Assembly (NCBI RefSeq): GCF_014636495.1
Contig: NZ_BMEM01000001.1
Location: 1,380,471 to 1,444,470 of the forward strand
DNA from: Ornithinimicrobium tianjinense
GTDB lineage: Bacteria; Actinomycetota; Actinomycetes; Actinomycetales; Dermatophilaceae
Direction: 5' to 3'
DNA length: 64,000 nucleotides
Part shown: positions 17,950 to 25,805 of the stretch, piece by piece
Layout: every line of letters starts with the position of its first letter
Position numbering within the stretch: the stretch's first letter is position 1
Program-made: the position numbers and the translations under genes
The notes under the pieces: generated by a model
Databases searched by the model: none
What the model was told of the DNA's origin: nothing
The model's input: only the letters and a program-made list of their open reading frames with translations

Positions 17950-18761
17950 GCGGTGATCTCCTGGGAAGGTGCGGTCCGGGGGCCGGGCAGCGCAGGGGAG
18001 AGCCGTCCGTGCCGCCACAGCCACCAGACGCGGGCCAGGACGAGGGGGACGGTGAGGGCGAGGAAGAGCTGAGGCCGCGTCATACCGAGCCAGACGACCT
18101 CGTTGCCGCGGACGAACTCGACGAGGAACCGGAAGACGCCATAGGCGGCGATGTAGAGGACGAAGGCCTCGGCCGGGCGGTGCAGGCGGTCGCGCAGCCA
18201 CCACCACAGGAGGGCGAACGCGACGGCGTGGAAGACGCTCTCGTAGACCAGCGACAGGTGGAGCGGAACCCCGGCCACGCCACCGAGACGCACAGCGGTG
18301 TCCGTGTCAAGGACCGGGCCGACGCCCAGGCTGCTCGGCGTGCCGGGCAGCTCGGTCAGGGCGCAGCCGATCCGGCCGACCGCCATCGCCGCCGCCACGG
18401 CGGGCGCGAACAGGTGCCCGGTGCGGGGGCGGTAGCCGGTGAGGCGCTTGGCGATGTGCACCCCCAGCCACGCACCGACCAGGCCGCCGAGGATGCTCCG
18501 GTTGCCGTAGACCCACTGCTCCGCCAGGGAGGCGTTGTCACGGAGGTCGACGTGCTGCAGCCAGGTGCCGAGGCGCATGAAGAGCGCGCCTCCGACGAGA
18601 GCACCGGTGACGACGTAGAGCAGTCTCTCGTCGCGCAGCTGGTGGTGGCGGACCTGCAGCCAGACCACGACGGCACCGACGATGACGCCGAGTCCGACGA
18701 AGAGCTCGTGCAGCGGGACTGGCAGGCTGACGCCGAGCAGGTCGCCCAGCGTCGGGTACAT
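17946..18761 (-). CDS. Lgt-like (prolipoprotein diacylglyceryl transferase family) membrane protein
   Basis: 271 residues and about seven membrane helices. Lgt landmarks: HELF near the start, RSILGGLVGAWLG (88-100), GRIGCALTE (129-137, where Lgt has GRxGN), LVYES (171-175) and RFLVEFVRGNE (211-221). It should act on phospholipid or diacylglycerol at the membrane, but the Asn-to-Cys change and the operon with a radical SAM gene suggest a specialised paralogue. Whether a housekeeping lgt exists elsewhere cannot be seen. It is first in the operon, with a -10 TACCTT 6 bases before the ATG (leaderless). Confidence 0.82.
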   Translation of the reverse strand: MYPTLGDLLGVSLPVPLHELFVGLGVIVGAVVVWLQVRHHQLRDERLLYVVTGALVGGALFMRLGTWLQHVDLRDNASLAEQWVYGNRSILGGLVGAWLGVHIAKRLTGYRPRTGHLFAPAVAAAMAVGRIGCALTELPGTPSSLGVGPVLDTDTAVRLGGVAGVPLHLSLVYESVFHAVAFALLWWWLRDRLHRPAEAFVLYIAAYGVFRFLVEFVRGNEVVWLGMTRPQLFLALTVPLVLARVWWLWRHGRLSPALPGPRTAPSQEITA

Positions 18762-18767
18762 GGGCCC

Positions 18768-18773
18768 AAGGTA
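18768..18773 (-). promoter_or_regulatory. -10 element of leaderless lgt-like/radical SAM operon promoter
   Basis: TACCTT on the minus strand, 6 bases before the ATG of the Lgt-like gene. It would drive all five genes of the operon. Confidence 0.5.
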
Positions 18774-18851
18774 GACCAGTGGGCAAGGCTGGCGCAGGCC
18801 TTTGGAGAGCGCGTCGAGCGTGTGCCGGTGGGCTCGAGGTGAGCCGGTCGG

Positions 18852-19298
18852 TCAGCCGGTGGGCTCGAGGAGGAAGACGGGGATCTGGCGATCGGTCTTG
18901 GTCTGGTACTCGGCGTAGGGCGGGAAGGCCTCGACGGCGCGCGCCCACCACGCGTCGCGTTCCGGGCCGTCCTCGAGCAGGCGGACCCGGCGCACCACCT
19001 GGTCTGTGCCGTCCTGGACGAGGACGTCACCCGCAGCGACGAGGTTGTGGAACCAGACCGGGTGATCGGGCGCCCCGCCCTTGCTGGCCACCGCCGCGTA
19101 GGTGCCGTCGTGCTCGACGCGCATCACGGGGACGCGGCGGAGCATGCCTGACCGGGCGCCTCGCATCGTCATGACGATGATGCTCATGCCGCCGATGTCG
19201 GCCGCCCGGGTGTCGCCCGCAGCGTCGATGGCGGCGAGCTGGCGGGCGACCCAGCTGCTCTTCTCGGGCATGACGGGTCCGTCGGCGTGGAAGGTCAT
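18852..19298 (-). CDS. nitroreductase/deazaflavin-dependent oxidoreductase (DDN family)
   Basis: 148 residues. The pattern ARSGMLRRVPVMRVEHDGTYAAVASKGGAPDHPVWFHNLVA is characteristic of the actinobacterial Ddn/split-barrel family that binds F420 or a flavin and reduces quinones and nitro compounds. No signal peptide. The start is ATG at 19298, with an alternative at 19271; neither has a clear ribosome site. It lies between the lgt-like operon (90 bases upstream of that operon's start) and the divergent HIT gene. Confidence 0.87.
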   Translation of the reverse strand: MTFHADGPVMPEKSSWVARQLAAIDAAGDTRAADIGGMSIIVMTMRGARSGMLRRVPVMRVEHDGTYAAVASKGGAPDHPVWFHNLVAAGDVLVQDGTDQVVRRVRLLEDGPERDAWWARAVEAFPPYAEYQTKTDRQIPVFLLEPTG

Positions 19299-19323
19299 GA
19301 CGGGGCAACCGGACGGCGGTGCG

Positions 19324-19329
19324 TAGGAT
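19324..19329 (+). promoter_or_regulatory. -10 element of leaderless HIT-gene promoter
   Basis: TAGGAT, 7 bases before the ATG. Confidence 0.55.
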
Positions 19330-19336
19330 TCCCAGC

Positions 19337-19891
19337 ATGAGTCAAGGGCCCCCCGAACTCGTCGCCGCCGAGGACCTCCCGGGCTCCGCCGACGGCTTCG
19401 AGAGGCTCTGGACGCCGCACCGCATGGCGTACGTCAAGGGCGAGCGGCCGAGCAACGATGCGGGGGACGGGTGCCCGTTCTGCGCGGCCCCGGGAAAGAG
19501 CGACGCCGAGGGTCTCATCGTGCACCGTGGGGCGCACTGCTACGTGGTGCTCAACCTCTTTCCCTACAACCCTGGACACCTGATGGTCTGCCCGTACCGC
19601 CACGTCTCGCTCTACGTCGACCTCACCGACGAGGAGACGGCGGAGTTCACGGCGTTGACGAAGGCGGCGATCCGGGCGGTCATGAACTCTGCGCGGCCGG
19701 CCGGCTACAACATCGGGATGAACCAGGGCGAGGTCGCCGGCGCGGGGGTCGCCGCCCACCTGCACCAGCATCTGGTGCCGCGGTGGATGGGCGACGCGAA
19801 CTTCCTGCCCATCGTCGCCCAGACCAAGGCGCTTCCCCAGCTGCTCGAGGATGTGCGCCAACAGCTTGTCGCCGCCTGGCCGGGGGAGTAG
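19337..19891 (+). CDS. HIT-family hydrolase/Ap4A phosphorylase-like
   Basis: 184 residues. The HIT triad HLHQH is at 141-145, a CPFC zinc-type pair follows the N-terminal ERLWTPHRMAYVKG, and NLFPYNPGHLMV precedes the core. This matches the actinobacterial HIT protein that in Mycobacterium tuberculosis (Rv2613c) acts on diadenosine tetraphosphate. In that lineage it sits between thrS and pgsA; here the lgt-like operon and a DDN gene separate it from thrS, and a DUF222 gene follows instead of pgsA. The message is predicted leaderless. Confidence 0.9.
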   Translation: MSQGPPELVAAEDLPGSADGFERLWTPHRMAYVKGERPSNDAGDGCPFCAAPGKSDAEGLIVHRGAHCYVVLNLFPYNPGHLMVCPYRHVSLYVDLTDEETAEFTALTKAAIRAVMNSARPAGYNIGMNQGEVAGAGVAAHLHQHLVPRWMGDANFLPIVAQTKALPQLLEDVRQQLVAAWPGE

Positions 19892-19994
19892 TCGTCGCGG
19901 CGAGTAGTCCCCCGGGCAGTAGTCTCCTGAGTAGACCCGTGGGGAGCAGTCCTCGTCTGACTGCAAGCAGGACCCTCTCCGGCCAGGGCCCAGG

Positions 19995-22199
19995 TCAGAA
20001 GGGCGGTGGATCGCCCGGGTCCCGGGGATCTTTCGTCGGCGCCAAGTCGTCACCGAGAAGCTGTTCCGGAGTCGGCTGGTGAGGCGGCGGACCGTTGCGC
20101 ACCTGGCCTCCTGAGGTGGTGTGCCGCAACCGGATCGGGGCAGTCCTCAGCCAGGCGTGCGGGTCCTCCGGAACCGAGCTGTCCCACGGGCCGTCGTCGT
20201 CCCCGCGCAGCCGGTGTCCGTCTGGCCGGTGAGTCAGCGCCGCGTAGACCAGCTGGCCCGCGCGATGTCCTGCTTCGTCCCGGTCCAGGCCGTCGCACCA
20301 GGAATGATCCTTCGGCACGTGGGCCCGGGAGTACTGCCGATAGTCGTGCGGACCCGTGCTGTAGACCCGGCCGAAGAAGGACGTCCAGCTCGCCCACCCC
20401 GTCTCGGCCAGGACGCAGCGGAGAAGGTCGTAGGTCTTGAGCAGGTGGTCACGTCGGCAGTCGGTGCTGAGGTTGTCAGCTGACGTCGAGCCCTCGGGCC
20501 ACGGCACGACGTGGTCGAGATCGCTGAAGAACGATGGGTTCGTGCATCCGGGCGCCCTGCACATCACGTCTCGCGCCCGGACGAAGGAGCGGAGTGCCTC
20601 GTCAGGCCGGTAGGCCTTGGTGTCCCGCTCCAGCAACGAGCCGCTGAGCGGATGGGTGACGAGCCTGCGCAGCATCGATGACGGACGGCGGAGCAGCGCG
20701 CGGAGATGTTCAGAGGTCACGAAGGCTGACTGCGGCGCGAGCACCTCGCCGAGGGGAGCCGCCCCTGCACTCTCTTCGATGTCCGGAGGTGACTCGTGGT
20801 GGGTCGTGCAGGTCTCGTGGGTGGTCGCGCGGACCCCTTGCGCGGTGCCGGTGTGCGCGGCCGACGTGTGACCAGAGATGCCCGAGGAGCGACCGAGGAG
20901 AAAGTCCAGAGTCTCCGGCCCGACGAGTGCGTCCAGAGGGGTGATGACCTGGAGCTCGACGGAAGGATGGGCGTCGACCACGTCCGCAAGGCGCTCCAGG
21001 TCATCCGGCCGTAGAAGGTCCTCGCCAGCGCTGGGAGGAAGCCCCGGGTCGGCGATGGGATGCAGGCCGCCATGCAGCAGGAGGGCGGCGCTGATGTCGA
21101 AGCGAAGGTGGTCCAGCCGCCGCTCGTCACCCCGTCGCTTGGCCTCACGCGCCGCGAGCTCGAGGCGTTGGGAGATGCCGACGACGGCGACCGTCTCTCC
21201 GCGCAAGGTGACGGAGGAGCTGCCGTCGGCACCGACGTTCACCGTGACCTGGCGCTCGGCGCGTGCTCGTCGGTGAGGGGCGTCCTTGCCGCTCGCCCGC
21301 TGCCGGGCCTGCACTTCGCGTCGCAGCACGCGGCGAAACACGTTGGTCGCCCACGGTGACCGGAGGACCTCGCGTGTCGCCTGGTGATCGGTGGCGCCGG
21401 ATGGATTCTCCTGATCAGCCGCTCCGTCGTCGTCTGACTCGTCTCCCTCGGGCGACCCCTTGTCGTCTGACTCGTCCCCCTCGGGCGACCCCTTGTCGTC
21501 TGACTCGTCTCCCTCGGGCGACCCGTCGCCCCGCGAGGCTTCGCTCGCCGGGTCCTCCCGGCTCAGTCGTTCGGGCACGACCCGCTCCGGGTCGCCGCCG
21601 AACAGCGCCGCCGCAAGGTCTGCGGCGTCCTCGTGCTCAAGATCGCCCGCGTCGTCCCAGTAGCGGCGCACCTCGTCCCACCGTGCGCCGCGCTCGTGCA
21701 TCCCGTCCACGACGGTCGTCCGCACCCGCTCCGGACCGCAGGCCACCGCCACCATGTCGTAGGACTCCTGGACGCCCAGGCCCATGAGCCGCTGCAGCTC
21801 GGAGGCCACGGCCATCTTCACCTTCCGACGCCACGCGCGCCGCTGGCCCTTGCCGAGCTCGTCGGGCGTCGTGACTCCCTGCTCCCCGAGCAGCCGCTCA
21901 CCGGCCCGTCGGGCGAGGGCGCGCGTGACCTCGACGGTGGTCGCCTCGACCTGACCCTGCAGGGCGTAGCCGCAGGCTAGAGTCTCCAGGAGCTCGTCGT
22001 CGGACCGTCGGTCAAGACGGTCGTCCTGCTGCGCCCGCTGCACGCTCACCACGGAGATGACCCTCTCCACCACCTGGCCGGACAGGCCGAGGATGTCCAG
22101 GACCGACTCGATGACACCCAGGCCCGTGGCATCCTCGAGCCACGTGGGTGCGGACGCAGGCCTGTCTCCTTGCCTGGCGATCGTGCGAGTCGTGCTCAT
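19995..22199 (-). CDS. DUF222/HNH endonuclease domain protein (13E12-repeat family)
   Basis: 734 residues. The long N-terminal DUF222 region is mostly helical. The C-terminal HNH motif is Cys-rich: CRAPGCTNPSFFSDLDHVVPW, then DNLSTDCRRDHLLKT. This is a family often found in many copies in actinobacterial genomes, with suspected mobility and unclear function. A Ser/Asp/Glu-rich 11-residue unit is repeated three times mid-protein. The start ATG has AGGAGG 6 bases upstream. It is convergent with the HIT gene and occupies the place where pgsA/pimA genes are expected from mycobacterial gene order. Confidence 0.85.
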   Translation of the reverse strand: MSTTRTIARQGDRPASAPTWLEDATGLGVIESVLDILGLSGQVVERVISVVSVQRAQQDDRLDRRSDDELLETLACGYALQGQVEATTVEVTRALARRAGERLLGEQGVTTPDELGKGQRRAWRRKVKMAVASELQRLMGLGVQESYDMVAVACGPERVRTTVVDGMHERGARWDEVRRYWDDAGDLEHEDAADLAAALFGGDPERVVPERLSREDPASEASRGDGSPEGDESDDKGSPEGDESDDKGSPEGDESDDDGAADQENPSGATDHQATREVLRSPWATNVFRRVLRREVQARQRASGKDAPHRRARAERQVTVNVGADGSSSVTLRGETVAVVGISQRLELAAREAKRRGDERRLDHLRFDISAALLLHGGLHPIADPGLPPSAGEDLLRPDDLERLADVVDAHPSVELQVITPLDALVGPETLDFLLGRSSGISGHTSAAHTGTAQGVRATTHETCTTHHESPPDIEESAGAAPLGEVLAPQSAFVTSEHLRALLRRPSSMLRRLVTHPLSGSLLERDTKAYRPDEALRSFVRARDVMCRAPGCTNPSFFSDLDHVVPWPEGSTSADNLSTDCRRDHLLKTYDLLRCVLAETGWASWTSFFGRVYSTGPHDYRQYSRAHVPKDHSWCDGLDRDEAGHRAGQLVYAALTHRPDGHRLRGDDDGPWDSSVPEDPHAWLRTAPIRLRHTTSGGQVRNGPPPHQPTPEQLLGDDLAPTKDPRDPGDPPPF
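21430..21528. repeat. 33-bp tandem repeat, three copies, inside DUF222/HNH gene
   Basis: Units at 21430-21462, 21463-21495 and 21496-21528 are nearly identical and keep the reading frame. Each encodes GSPEGDESDDK or a close variant, which makes an acidic disordered linker. Copy number is likely to vary by slippage. Confidence 0.9.
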
Positions 22200-22308
22200 C
22201 GTCCCCTCCTGTGTCCTTGACCACCGTGTCCCTCGGTGACCAACGTGTCTCTCGGTCCCGATCACCGCCCGACCCCTCCCGAGCTGACATGACCACCATA
22301 GAACACGC

Positions 22309-22323
22309 GTACGACATACCCAG
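22309..22323. repeat. direct repeat copy 1, GTACGACATACCCAG
   Basis: Identical to bases 22453-22467, 144 bases apart. The copies flank the predicted pdxS -10, so they are candidate regulator sites; each also contains the genome-wide CATAC motif. Confidence 0.6.
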
Positions 22324-22452
22324 GGAACGCCGCGGCGCGTCGACCACATGTTCGGCTCGGGATTCGGCACCCGGTCGGGGGCACCCAGCCGCAGGTCGTA
22401 GGATCAGGTATCCCACCGTCGGGGCGCCATGCCGGCGCCGCGCCGCGCGCGG

Positions 22453-22467
22453 GTACGACATACCCAG
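22453..22467. repeat. direct repeat copy 2, GTACGACATACCCAG
   Basis: Second identical copy, 52 bases before the pdxS ATG and therefore inside the predicted leader. Confidence 0.6.
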
Positions 22468-22518
22468 CCGGCCGACGGCACCACGCCCCCTGGCCACCCC
22501 TGCACGAGGAAGCACCAC

Positions 22519-23418
22519 ATGAGCGAGCCCACCACCCACGCCACCGGCACGACCCGCGTCAAGCGCGGCATGGCCGACATGCTCAAGGGCGGCGTCATCA
22601 TGGACGTCGTCACGCCGGAGCAGGCGAAGATCGCCGAGGATGCCGGCGCCGTCGCCGTCATGGCCCTCGAGCGGGTCCCCGCGGACATCCGCGCCCAGGG
22701 TGGCGTGTCCCGCATGAGCGACCCCGACATGATCGACGGCATCATCAACGCCGTCTCGATCCCCGTCATGGCCAAGGCCCGCATCGGCCACTTCGTCGAG
22801 GCGCAGGTCCTGCAGAGCCTGGGCGTCGACTACATCGACGAGTCCGAGGTCCTCACCCCGGCCGACTACAGCAACCACATCGACAAGTGGGCGTTCACCG
22901 TCCCCTTCGTCTGCGGTGCCACCAACCTGGGCGAGGCGCTGCGCCGCATCACCGAGGGCGCGGCGATGATCCGCTCCAAGGGTGAGGCGGGCACCGGCGA
23001 CGTCTCCAACGCCACCATGCACATGCGCTCCATCCGCGCCGAGATCCAGCGCCTGACCTCGATGGCCGAGGACGAGCTCTACGTCGCGGCCAAGGAGCTC
23101 CAGGCCCCCTACGAGCTCGTCAAGGAGGTTGCCCGCAACGGCAAGCTCCCGGTCGTGCTCTTCACCGCGGGCGGTATCGCCACCCCGGCGGACGCCGCGA
23201 TGATGATGCAGCTCGGCGCCGAGGGCGTCTTCGTCGGCTCGGGCATCTTCAAGTCCGGCAACCCCGCCGAGCGCGCGGCCGCGATCGTCAAGGCGACGAC
23301 GTTCCACGACGACCCCGACACCATCGCGCAGGTCTCGCGCGGGCTCGGCGAGGCGATGGTCGGCATCAACGTCGACGACATCCCCGTCCCGCACCGCCTG
23401 GCCGAGCGCGGGTGGTGA
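22519..23418 (+). CDS. pdxS: pyridoxal 5'-phosphate synthase lyase subunit PdxS
   Basis: Makes PLP from ribose 5-phosphate, glyceraldehyde 3-phosphate and ammonia supplied by PdxT. 299 residues, a (beta/alpha)8 barrel. Seen: [17 protein letters not shown] at the N-terminus, the catalytic-lysine segment [12 protein letters not shown] (Lys about residue 92), and the phosphate loop [13 protein letters not shown] with [14 protein letters not shown]. The ATG has GAGGAAG upstream. It overlaps pdxT by 7 bases, as expected for a 1:1 complex. Confidence 0.97.
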   Translation: MSEPTTHATGTTRVKRGMADMLKGGVIMDVVTPEQAKIAEDAGAVAVMALERVPADIRAQGGVSRMSDPDMIDGIINAVSIPVMAKARIGHFVEAQVLQSLGVDYIDESEVLTPADYSNHIDKWAFTVPFVCGATNLGEALRRITEGAAMIRSKGEAGTGDVSNATMHMRSIRAEIQRLTSMAEDELYVAAKELQAPYELVKEVARNGKLPVVLFTAGGIATPADAAMMMQLGAEGVFVGSGIFKSGNPAERAAAIVKATTFHDDPDTIAQVSRGLGEAMVGINVDDIPVPHRLAERGW

Positions 23419-24020
23419 CGACCGCCGACCAGCCCCTGATCGGGGTCCTGGCCGTCCAGGGCGACGTGGTCGACCACGCGCGCGCCCTCGAGGCGGCCGG
23501 GGCCCGGGTCCGGGCCGTGCGGCGTCCGGAGGAGCTCGAGGGCCTGGACGGGCTGGTCATCCCCGGCGGGGAGTCGACCACCATCGACCGGCTCTGCCGG
23601 ATCTTCGGGCTCCACGAGCCGATCCGCGCCCAGATCGCCGAGGGTATGCCGGTCTACGGCTCGTGCGCGGGCATGATCCAGCTCGCCGACCAGATCCTCG
23701 ACGGGCACCGCGAGCAGCAGACCTTCGGCGGCATCGACATGACGGTCCGGCGCAACGCGTTCGGACGTCAGGTCGACTCCTTCGAGACCGACCTGGGGAT
23801 CGACGGCCTGGCCGAGCCCGACCGTCCCTACCGGGCCGTCTTCATCCGTGCTCCCTGGGTCGAGCGGCTGGGGGAGGACGTCGAGGTCCTCGCGCGGGCC
23901 GACGACCACCCGGTGGCGGTGCGGCAGGGCAACCTGCTGGCGACGTCGTTCCACCCCGAGGTCACCGAGGACCACCGGGTCCACGAGCTCTTCGTGCGTA
24001 TGGTGCGCGAGCGCGCCTGA
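23412..24020 (+). CDS. pdxT: pyridoxal 5'-phosphate synthase glutaminase subunit PdxT
   Basis: Class I glutaminase that feeds ammonia to PdxS. About 202 residues. [14 protein letters not shown] opens the protein; [10 protein letters not shown] and the nucleophile motif [11 protein letters not shown] follow, and the catalytic His-x-Glu is in [10 protein letters not shown]. The start is GTG at 23412 or at 23415, both inside the end of pdxS. A large palindrome follows the stop. Confidence 0.96.
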   Translation: MVTTADQPLIGVLAVQGDVVDHARALEAAGARVRAVRRPEELEGLDGLVIPGGESTTIDRLCRIFGLHEPIRAQIAEGMPVYGSCAGMIQLADQILDGHREQQTFGGIDMTVRRNAFGRQVDSFETDLGIDGLAEPDRPYRAVFIRAPWVERLGEDVEVLARADDHPVAVRQGNLLATSFHPEVTEDHRVHELFVRMVRERA

Positions 24021-24067
24021 TCCTGTCCCTGGGGAACGGCGTCACCTCACCCGTCGGCGGGCGTTCA

Positions 24068-24083
24068 CCACTCACGTGAGTGG
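24068..24083. repeat. 16-bp palindrome CCACTCACGTGAGTGG, short copy
   Basis: Perfect palindrome identical to the centre of the 38-bp palindrome that begins 26 bases later. The centre-to-centre distance is 52 bases. Confidence 0.8.
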
Positions 24084-24108
24084 ATCGTGCACGGCATACC
24101 CCGAGGGT

Positions 24109-24146
24109 GCGTGCGTGTCCCACTCACGTGAGTGGGACACGCACGC
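24109..24146. terminator. 38-bp perfect palindrome between convergent pdxT and oxidoreductase genes
   Basis: Left arm GCGTGCGTGTCCCACTCAC is followed directly by its exact reverse complement. As RNA it would form a 17-bp stem with an ACGT loop. No T-run follows on either strand. The place between converging genes suits a bidirectional terminator, but the repeated CCACTCACGTGAGTGG core also suggests a dispersed repeat or a protein site. Confidence 0.6.
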
Positions 24147-24182
24147 TCGGCGAATCTCAGGCCGGTTCCGGGTCGGGAGGGG

Positions 24183-25700
24183 TCAGATGCGGGCGTCCAT
24201 GTCCTGGTAGCCGGAGTCCTCGCGGGTGCCGCCCATGCCGTCGCCGACGTCGCGGTAGTCCTTGATCCAGCTGACGGAGCGGACCCACTTGACCATCTTG
24301 TAGCCGTGCATCGACTCGGTGCGCAGGCGCAGGGGAGCGCCGTACATGTCGGGCAGGTCCTCGCCGTTCATGCCCCAGGCCAGGATCGTCTCGTCCTCGA
24401 AGGCCATCTCCTTGGTGAGGCAGGTGTAGTAGGGCTCGACCGGCCGGCCGTCGCTCATGTGCTGGGCGGTGCCGAAGGACTCGACCATCACGTAGTTGGC
24501 GTCCTCCAGCGGCTCGACCTGCGCCAGGACGTCCCGCAGGCGGATGCCGGACCACTTGGCGATGCCGGTCCAGCCCTGCATGCAGGTGTGCATGGTGATC
24601 TGGTCCTGGCCCTGGATCGCCTTGAGCTCCTCGATCGAGAAGGACTTCTCGTCCTCGACGAGACCGCCGACCTTGAGGCGGTAGCCCTCGAAGTTGTTCG
24701 CCCTGAGCTCCAGCCACTCCATGGATTGCTCCTCGGTCGGCGGGCGGGTGTTGACCCAGTGGAACGGCGAGATGTCCTTCTCGGTGAAGACCTGGCGTGC
24801 GCGCTGCCTGGACGTCATGGGGACCAGGACCCACTTCTTGATCGGCTTCTGCAGGCCGTAGAGGATCCGCTGGCTCTTGCGGACGTCGATGAGCGAGGCG
24901 TAGCTGGCGGCGATCCAGAGGGCCACGACGACCGCCACCCCGATGATCAGCCGGGTCACCGCCTGGCCGACGAGAGCCGGGTCGTACTCGACGCCCATCA
25001 TCATGTGCACGAGGTTGTGCTCGGGGTGCACGATCAGGACGAGGGCGACGTGGATGAGGACGAAGAAGAGGAAGAACGCCATACCCAGGAAGTGGATCGA
25101 GCGCGCGGCCTGGCGTCCGCCGAAGAGCTTGGGGTACCAGGGGTAGCGGCCGACGACGGCGGGGGACATGACCGGCCCGGTGAGGATCATCAGCGGGGCG
25201 ACGACGAAGATCACGAACGAGTACATGAGCATCTGCAGCGCGTCGTAGGGCTGGAAGTGCTCGATCGAGGGGACGCCGAAGCCGGCGTAGATCTTCATCG
25301 ACTCCCAGGCCTCGGGGAAGACGTCCCACGAGGTCGGGACGAGCCGCCGCCACTGGCCGGTGACGAAGAGCAGCCCCACGTAGATCAGGCCGTTGAGGAC
25401 CCACAGCATCGTGATGAGACCGTGCCAGGCGCGGCCGATGCCGATCTTGGCGCGACCGGGCAGCGAGATGAGGGGGTGGAGGGTGCGCTGGTCGTCGCGG
25501 GCGGTGAAGGCCCCGACCTCGAGCGGCACCGTGTCCTTGGTGAACTTGATCCACTCGGTGCCGGGACCGCAGTCGTTCTTCCAGTAGAAGCGCGGGTGCG
25601 AGGCGATGATCTCCCAGCCCGAACGGATGAGCAGGCCGAGGAACAGGAAGTTGATGAAGTGGGTGACCTGCAACCACCAGGGGAAGTTGTCGACCGCCAC
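24183..25700 (-). CDS. fused b-type cytochrome and molybdopterin oxidoreductase (MsrPQ/YedYZ-like)
   Basis: 505 residues. Residues 1 to about 285 hold at least five membrane helices with histidines (THFINFLFLGLLIRSGWEI, AWHGLITMLWVLNGLIYVG, FLGMAFFLFFVLIHVALVLIVH) like cytochrome b561/YedZ. Residues about 300-505 form a sulfite-oxidase-type molybdopterin domain with the cofactor cysteine at 373 (HTCMQGWTGIAKWSG). In most bacteria these are two proteins, and the usual YedY is exported. Here the catalytic domain follows the membrane part; its side of the membrane needs topology data. The start is GTG with GGAGG 5 bases upstream. Confidence 0.85.
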   Translation of the reverse strand: MAVDNFPWWLQVTHFINFLFLGLLIRSGWEIIASHPRFYWKNDCGPGTEWIKFTKDTVPLEVGAFTARDDQRTLHPLISLPGRAKIGIGRAWHGLITMLWVLNGLIYVGLLFVTGQWRRLVPTSWDVFPEAWESMKIYAGFGVPSIEHFQPYDALQMLMYSFVIFVVAPLMILTGPVMSPAVVGRYPWYPKLFGGRQAARSIHFLGMAFFLFFVLIHVALVLIVHPEHNLVHMMMGVEYDPALVGQAVTRLIIGVAVVVALWIAASYASLIDVRKSQRILYGLQKPIKKWVLVPMTSRQRARQVFTEKDISPFHWVNTRPPTEEQSMEWLELRANNFEGYRLKVGGLVEDEKSFSIEELKAIQGQDQITMHTCMQGWTGIAKWSGIRLRDVLAQVEPLEDANYVMVESFGTAQHMSDGRPVEPYYTCLTKEMAFEDETILAWGMNGEDLPDMYGAPLRLRTESMHGYKMVKWVRSVSWIKDYRDVGDGMGGTREDSGYQDMDARI

Positions 25701-25739
25701 GATGTCCTCCAGATTGACGCGGGGTGCTCGCCGGGCGCC

Positions 25740-25754
25740 ACTACCCGACGTAGT
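25740..25754. promoter_or_regulatory. operator-like inverted repeat ACTAC-N5-GTAGT
   Basis: ACTACCCGACGTAGT, 40 bases upstream of the oxidoreductase start. It shares CGACGTAGT with the site at 25806-25824 and lies beside the most AT-rich stretch of the region (ACAATAAAACGGAAAAAATG), a likely promoter. Confidence 0.5.
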
Positions 25755-25805
25755 AATCAGACAATAAAACGGAAAAAATGGAGGGGGCCGGCGGCGCGCA
25801 GAGAT

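Larger units (their letters stand above)
22200..22518. other. 319-base intergenic region between DUF222/HNH gene and pdxS
   Basis: Contains the DUF222 ribosome site and two imperfect copies of a CGTGTCCCTCGGTGACC-like unit (about 22215-22257). It also has a 15-base direct repeat (22309-22323 and 22453-22467) and a likely pdxS -10 TAGGAT at 22399-22404. An in-frame ATG at 22429 would extend PdxS by 30 residues but has no ribosome site. No pdxR-type regulator gene is adjacent. Confidence 0.6.

Noticed and set aside
19892-19994. Degenerate GAGTAGTC/CAGTAGTC repeats after the HIT gene
   Set aside because: Four to five imperfect short copies in a 100-base convergent gap. They may be a decayed terminator, but no stable stem or coding potential can be shown.
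21430-21528. CRISPR-like repeat array
   Set aside because: Head-to-tail 33-bp units without spacers, in frame inside a gene, and no cas genes nearby.
22429-22518. Longer PdxS start at 22429
   Set aside because: Adds 30 residues not seen in the family and has no ribosome site; the ATG at 22519 has GAGGAAG upstream.
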